From: JAENVT01 sp031373785
Lineage (GTDB): Bacteria; Actinomycetota; Acidimicrobiia; Acidimicrobiales; Ilumatobacteraceae
Reading direction: 5' to 3'
Length of the DNA stretch: 7,871 bases
NCBI GenBank assembly: GCA_031373785.1
Contig: JANMNE010000232.1
Coordinates: 1 to 7,871 of the forward strand
Shown: positions 5,984 through 7,871 of the stretch, in pieces
Numbering within the stretch: the stretch's first letter is position 1
How the letters are laid out: the number at the start of each line of letters is the position of its first letter
The notes under the pieces: model-generated
Seen by the model: only the letters and a program-made list of their open reading frames with translations
Told to the model about the DNA's origin: nothing
Databases searched by the model: none
Program-made: the position numbers and the translations under genes

Positions 5984-6553
5984 TCAGGACTCGGCCAACC
6001 ATCCGGGAGCATGGTCGAGCAGGAAGAGACTGACTTCCTTGCAGCGGTCCAGTGTCTCGCAGAACGGTGTCTCCTCGCCCAACAACACGTCGGCGAGATC
6101 GACCGGGATGCGAGCAACCATCGACAGGCTGCGCTCCGGCGCGTCGGTGACGCTGGCAAACGAATCGATGGCCGAGACCTCGACCGGCAACTCCAGGCCT
6201 CCGACACCGGCGATCTCGGTCGCCAGCACCAAGAGGTCGGGCGGCTCGGGCAGCGGCGGCAACGTCCAGGTGAACAGCAGTGGGAACGTGAACCCGCGCG
6301 GCGGGTCGGCGTCGGGGTCGTCCTGCTTGATCACCTCGTCCTCGAATCCGAGCAGCGCCCGCGGATCGACCTCGAGCGAGAGGTGCAGGTCGATCGGGCC
6401 GTTGCACGCTTCTTCCGGATGCAGGTCGACTTCCCACAGTTGCCGCAGCGAGTACGTCTCGACGAAATGGCGCTCGTCGTGCACGTGGAACCCGTGGTCG
6501 ACGGCATGGCTCTTCAGTTCGGCGACGAATCCGGCGACATCGATGACGGCCAC
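5984..6553 (-). CDS. Conserved-looking protein of unknown function, first gene of the minus-strand operon
   Basis: This 189-aa protein runs from GTG 6553. The frame is open to 6664, but that extension runs through the divergent phosphatase gene. GTG 6565 (193 aa) is the other candidate. I prefer 6553 because it sits 8 nt after a TANNNT motif. I do not recognise the family. The visible pattern is an N-terminal helix (VAGFVAELKSHAVDHGF), a segment with several His residues (HVHDERHFVETY), a moderately conserved-looking WEVDLHPEEACNGPIDLHL (residues 39-57), alternating hydrophobic strands with Pro-rich turns (LPPLPEPPD, near 98-106) and a C-terminal acidic helix rich in leucine. No signal peptide or transmembrane helix is apparent, so it is probably cytoplasmic. 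It heads the five-gene run, with only 13 nt to the next gene, implying co-transcription. Confidence 0.7.
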   Translation of the reverse strand: MAVIDVAGFVAELKSHAVDHGFHVHDERHFVETYSLRQLWEVDLHPEEACNGPIDLHLSLEVDPRALLGFEDEVIKQDDPDADPPRGFTFPLLFTWTLPPLPEPPDLLVLATEIAGVGGLELPVEVSAIDSFASVTDAPERSLSMVARIPVDLADVLLGEETPFCETLDRCKEVSLFLLDHAPGWLAES

Positions 6554-6579
6554 GGCTGTCGACACTACCGTGAGCGACG
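6543..6579 (+). promoter_or_regulatory. Candidate promoter for leaderless transcription of the IMPase-family gene
   Basis: ATGACG (6543-6548, sharing the TGAC core of a -35 box) is separated by 17 bp from TACCGT (6566-6571), a TANNNT -10 motif. Eight bases later comes ATG 6580. No Shine-Dalgarno-like sequence lies in GAGCGACG (6572-6579), as expected for an mRNA that starts at or within a base or two of the start codon. The -10-to-start distance is slightly long for an exactly leaderless start. Confidence 0.45.
6554..6567 (-). promoter_or_regulatory. Candidate -10 element of the minus-strand operon, overlapping the divergent promoter
   Basis: Read on the minus strand, TAGTGT (6567 down to 6562) matches TANNNT and is followed by 8 nt and GTG 6553. 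It shares bases 6566-6567 with the -10 candidate of the opposite gene. The -35 position (6590-6585) reads TCGGCG on the minus strand and is a poor match, so this is a weaker call than the plus-strand promoter. Confidence 0.35.
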
Positions 6580-7323
6580 ATGATCGCCGACCGCCTGGGC
6601 CTGTTGCACGATCTCGCCGACGCTGTCGCGGTGGCGATGCGCACGGTGACCGATTGGGGGCCATCGGGTGGGCGCGAGGGGCAATATGCGCTCGACCTCA
6701 CCGCCGACGAGGCCGCGCTGGCCGTGATCGAGCGTGCGGGCGTCGGCGTGTTGTCGGAGGAAAGCGGCTACCGCCCGGGTGCTACGGGCGAGGTCGTCGT
6801 CATGGACCCCATCGACGGATCGACCAATGCCAGCCGCGGCCTGCCGTGGTTCGCGACGTCACTCTGCTTCGTCGACGCCGATGGTCCCGCCGCCGCGGTC
6901 GTCGTGAACCAAGCGACCGGTGTGCGCTACTGCGCCGAGCGCGGCGTCGGGGCGTGGTGTGGCGAACGTCCACTTCGGCCCTCCCGATGCACCGAGTTGG
7001 CAGACGCGATCGTGGTGGTGTCCGCCGTGCCGCCGCCCGACGCCGGATGGGCGCAGTTCCGCGCCCTTGGCGCGTGCGCCCTCGACCTGTGCGCGCTCGC
7101 CGACGGTGTTGTCGATGGGTACGTCGACTTCGGGTACGAGCAACACGGTGTGTGGGACTACCTCGGAGGATGGCTGATCTGTCGCGAGGCCGGAATCGAG
7201 GTCGTCGACGCGCTCGACCGTCCGATGCTGCACATGGACCACGACGCCCGCCGAACCCCGGTCGCCGCGGCGACGCCGGAGTTGGCCGCTTCGTTGCTGT
7301 CGATTCGCCGACGAAGTGTGTAA
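6580..7323 (+). CDS. Inositol-monophosphatase-family phosphatase
   Basis: This 247-aa protein is close to the usual length of about 260. The metal-binding signatures are present in order: SEESG (residues 59-63, E61 as ligand), VMDPIDGSTN (74-83, D76 and D79) and VWDYLGG (191-197, D193 as third-site ligand), preceded by GACALDLCALADGVVDGYVD (164-183). The family removes phosphate from inositol monophosphates, histidinol phosphate, fructose 1,6-bisphosphate or PAP using Mg2+. Actinobacteria often carry several copies, so the substrate is not assignable. The early segment that usually reads like V-T-x-A-D is degenerate here (LTADE, 40-44), and the protein begins close to it with a short helix. 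Start ATG 6580 has no ribosome-binding site but a well-placed -10 motif. It is divergent from the five-gene run with 26 bp between start codons, and a hairpin spans its stop codon. Confidence 0.9.
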   Translation: MIADRLGLLHDLADAVAVAMRTVTDWGPSGGREGQYALDLTADEAALAVIERAGVGVLSEESGYRPGATGEVVVMDPIDGSTNASRGLPWFATSLCFVDADGPAAAVVVNQATGVRYCAERGVGAWCGERPLRPSRCTELADAIVVVSAVPPPDAGWAQFRALGACALDLCALADGVVDGYVDFGYEQHGVWDYLGGWLICREAGIEVVDALDRPMLHMDHDARRTPVAAATPELAASLLSIRRRSV

Positions 7324-7361
7324 TTTCAGCGCGACCTGTGTGCATCGAAGTTACACACTTC
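7313..7361 (+). terminator. Strong hairpin spanning the phosphatase stop codon, probable terminator
   Basis: GAAGTGTGTAA (7313-7323, ending in the TAA stop) is an exact inverted copy of TTACACACTTC (7351-7361). Inside it TTTC (7324-7327) pairs with GAAG (7347-7350) through one G-U and three Watson-Crick pairs, giving a 15-bp stem around a 19-nt loop (7328-7346). The stem is AT-richer than its surroundings and is followed by a pyrimidine-rich CTTCAG rather than a clean U-tract. Its place between the phosphatase and tRNA-Val suits a terminator or transcript-end stabiliser. Confidence 0.6.
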
Positions 7362-7391
7362 CTTCAGAATGTCCCGTGCCAGCGAGCCTTG

Positions 7392-7397
7392 TAGGCT
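7392..7397 (+). promoter_or_regulatory. Candidate -10 element of tRNA-Val
   Basis: TAGGCT fits TANNNT and lies 17 nt before the mature tRNA 5' end, leaving room for a short leader. No convincing -35 box is seen at the expected distance. Confidence 0.3.
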
Positions 7398-7414
7398 GAC
7401 GACTCCGCTTCGGC

Positions 7415-7488
7415 GGGCGCATAGCTCAGTTGGTTAGAGCACCGCCCTTACAAGGCGGGTGTCGGGGGTTCGAGTCCCTCTGCGCCCA
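7415..7488 (+). tRNA. tRNA-Val(TAC)
   Basis: A complete cloverleaf is visible. Acceptor strand GGGCGCA (7415-7421) pairs with TGCGCCC (7481-7487), with discriminator A at 7488. The D arm contains GCTC-AGTTGGTTA-GAGC. Anticodon stem CCGCC (7442-7446) pairs with GGCGG (7454-7458) around the loop CTTACAA, with anticodon TAC at 7449-7451. The T loop is TTCGAGT, flanked by GGGGG and a CCCTC strand. CCA is not encoded (CT follows). It reads valine GTA codons and, with a modified U34, other GTN codons. Confidence 0.96.
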
Positions 7489-7494
7489 CTCGTT

Positions 7495-7511
7495 GTTGTC
7501 GAAACGACAAC
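7495..7511. terminator. Compact hairpin just after tRNA-Val
   Basis: GTTGTCG (7495-7501) and CGACAAC (7505-7511) form a perfect 7-bp stem around an AAA loop, starting 6 nt after the mature tRNA 3' end. It probably helps terminate the tRNA transcript or mark its 3' trailer, though the downstream bases (GCTCGTCG) contain no U-tract. The remaining bases up to 7698 hold no gene I can support; a palindrome GCACGCGTGC lies in them near 7672-7681. Confidence 0.45.
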
Positions 7512-7698
7512 GCTCGTCGCCGTTTCCCCTGTGCGGCCGATCAAGGGCACGTTGATCGCCTCGGCGTCGAGCGCTCGCTTGCAGGCGGTGTCGGGGCTGC
7601 TGGCGTGGGTGGACCCTGATCTACGGCGAGCGGTGGAACACCCGCACGAGCTTGCGCTCGGCGCGGAGCGGCACGCGTGCGCCGACCAGATTCAGCGC

Positions 7699-7871
7699 TC
7701 AGGTTGTGGTCGGTGGCTCGTGTTGTTCGTCGCCGAAGGAGAGCCCGCATTCGTCGATCGCGTACTCGACGATGGCGGGCGTGAGGGTGTGCGAGGTGTC
7801 GATCGCGAGTTGCGTGCCTTCTGGCGTACTGAAGACCGTGTTGAGGTTGAAGTCGACGGTGCCGAGGTAGG
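7699..7871 (-). CDS. C-terminal 56 residues of a protein of unknown function (start outside window)
   Basis: On the minus strand the frame from 7869 down to a TGA at 7701-7699 encodes 56 residues beginning YLGTVDFNLNTVFSTPEG, passing through TLTPAIVEYAIDECGL and ending HEPPTTT. No start codon is needed within the window because the gene enters from the right edge. Third positions are overwhelmingly G/C, and the composition (alternating strands, a helix with one Cys near the end, a Pro/Thr tail) is that of a genuine protein end. The plus-strand frame open over the same bases has poorer third-position bias. The family is not recognised. A secreted or periplasmic protein is possible but cannot be shown without the N-terminus. 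It converges on tRNA-Val, about 210 bp away. Confidence 0.6.
   Translation of the reverse strand, partial: YLGTVDFNLNTVFSTPEGTQLAIDTSHTLTPAIVEYAIDECGLSFGDEQHEPPTTT

Noticed and set aside
6039..7394. 451-codon plus-strand open frame
   Set aside because: It runs antisense through the 189-aa gene and then out of frame through the phosphatase. Its translation is Arg/Ser/Pro-rich, as expected for a shadow in GC-rich DNA.
7492..7871. Plus-strand frame open from after tRNA-Val to the right edge
   Set aside because: It lacks a good start and ribosome-binding site, has weaker GC bias at third positions over 7699-7871 than the minus frame, and its translation resembles no protein type I know. High-GC DNA often leaves such frames open by chance.

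Overview
The window is high-GC DNA with strongly GC-biased third codon positions, actinobacterial TANNNT-type -10 candidates and ECF sigma/membrane-partner architecture. It looks like a free-living actinobacterium. The protein style reminds me of Acidimicrobiia (Ilumatobacter-like lineages), but that is an impression, not a measurement.

The left half (1 to about 4078) reads as the right-hand end of an integrated conjugative or mobilizable element. It holds the C-terminal 718 codons of a MobF/TraA-type relaxase-helicase (2-2158), then an ECF sigma factor (2406-2885) translationally coupled by an ATGA overlap to a single-pass membrane protein with anti-sigma-like layout (2882-3784). Next comes a gene-free, hairpin-bearing and increasingly AT-rich stretch. 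It ends in a 42-nt 3' half of a CAT-anticodon tRNA (4037-4078) that has no 5' half. The + orientation of this fragment, with the relaxase to its left, is what is expected if the element entered the 3' end of a tRNA gene lying off the left edge. The fragment would then be the distal att repeat.

The right half (about 4079-7871) looks like ordinary chromosome. A minus-strand run of five genes goes from 6553 down to 4274: a 189-aa protein of unknown function, an 84-aa acidic protein, a PhyH-type 2-oxoglutarate/Fe(II) oxygenase-like protein with Gly in place of the usual iron-binding Asp, a gamma-glutamylcyclotransferase-fold protein, and a small helix-turn-helix protein. The middle three are joined by TGATG and ATGA stop/start overlaps. 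Divergent from this run is an inositol-monophosphatase-family gene (6580-7323). The two start codons are only 26 bp apart, and the gap holds two back-to-back TANNNT motifs, each exactly 8 nt from its start codon, suggesting overlapping divergent promoters for leaderless or nearly leaderless mRNAs.

An 11+4-bp hairpin spans the phosphatase stop codon and probably ends or insulates that transcript. A complete tRNA-Val(TAC) follows (7415-7488), then a small hairpin. The window closes with the C-terminal 56 codons of a minus-strand protein of unknown function (7699-7871) whose start lies outside.
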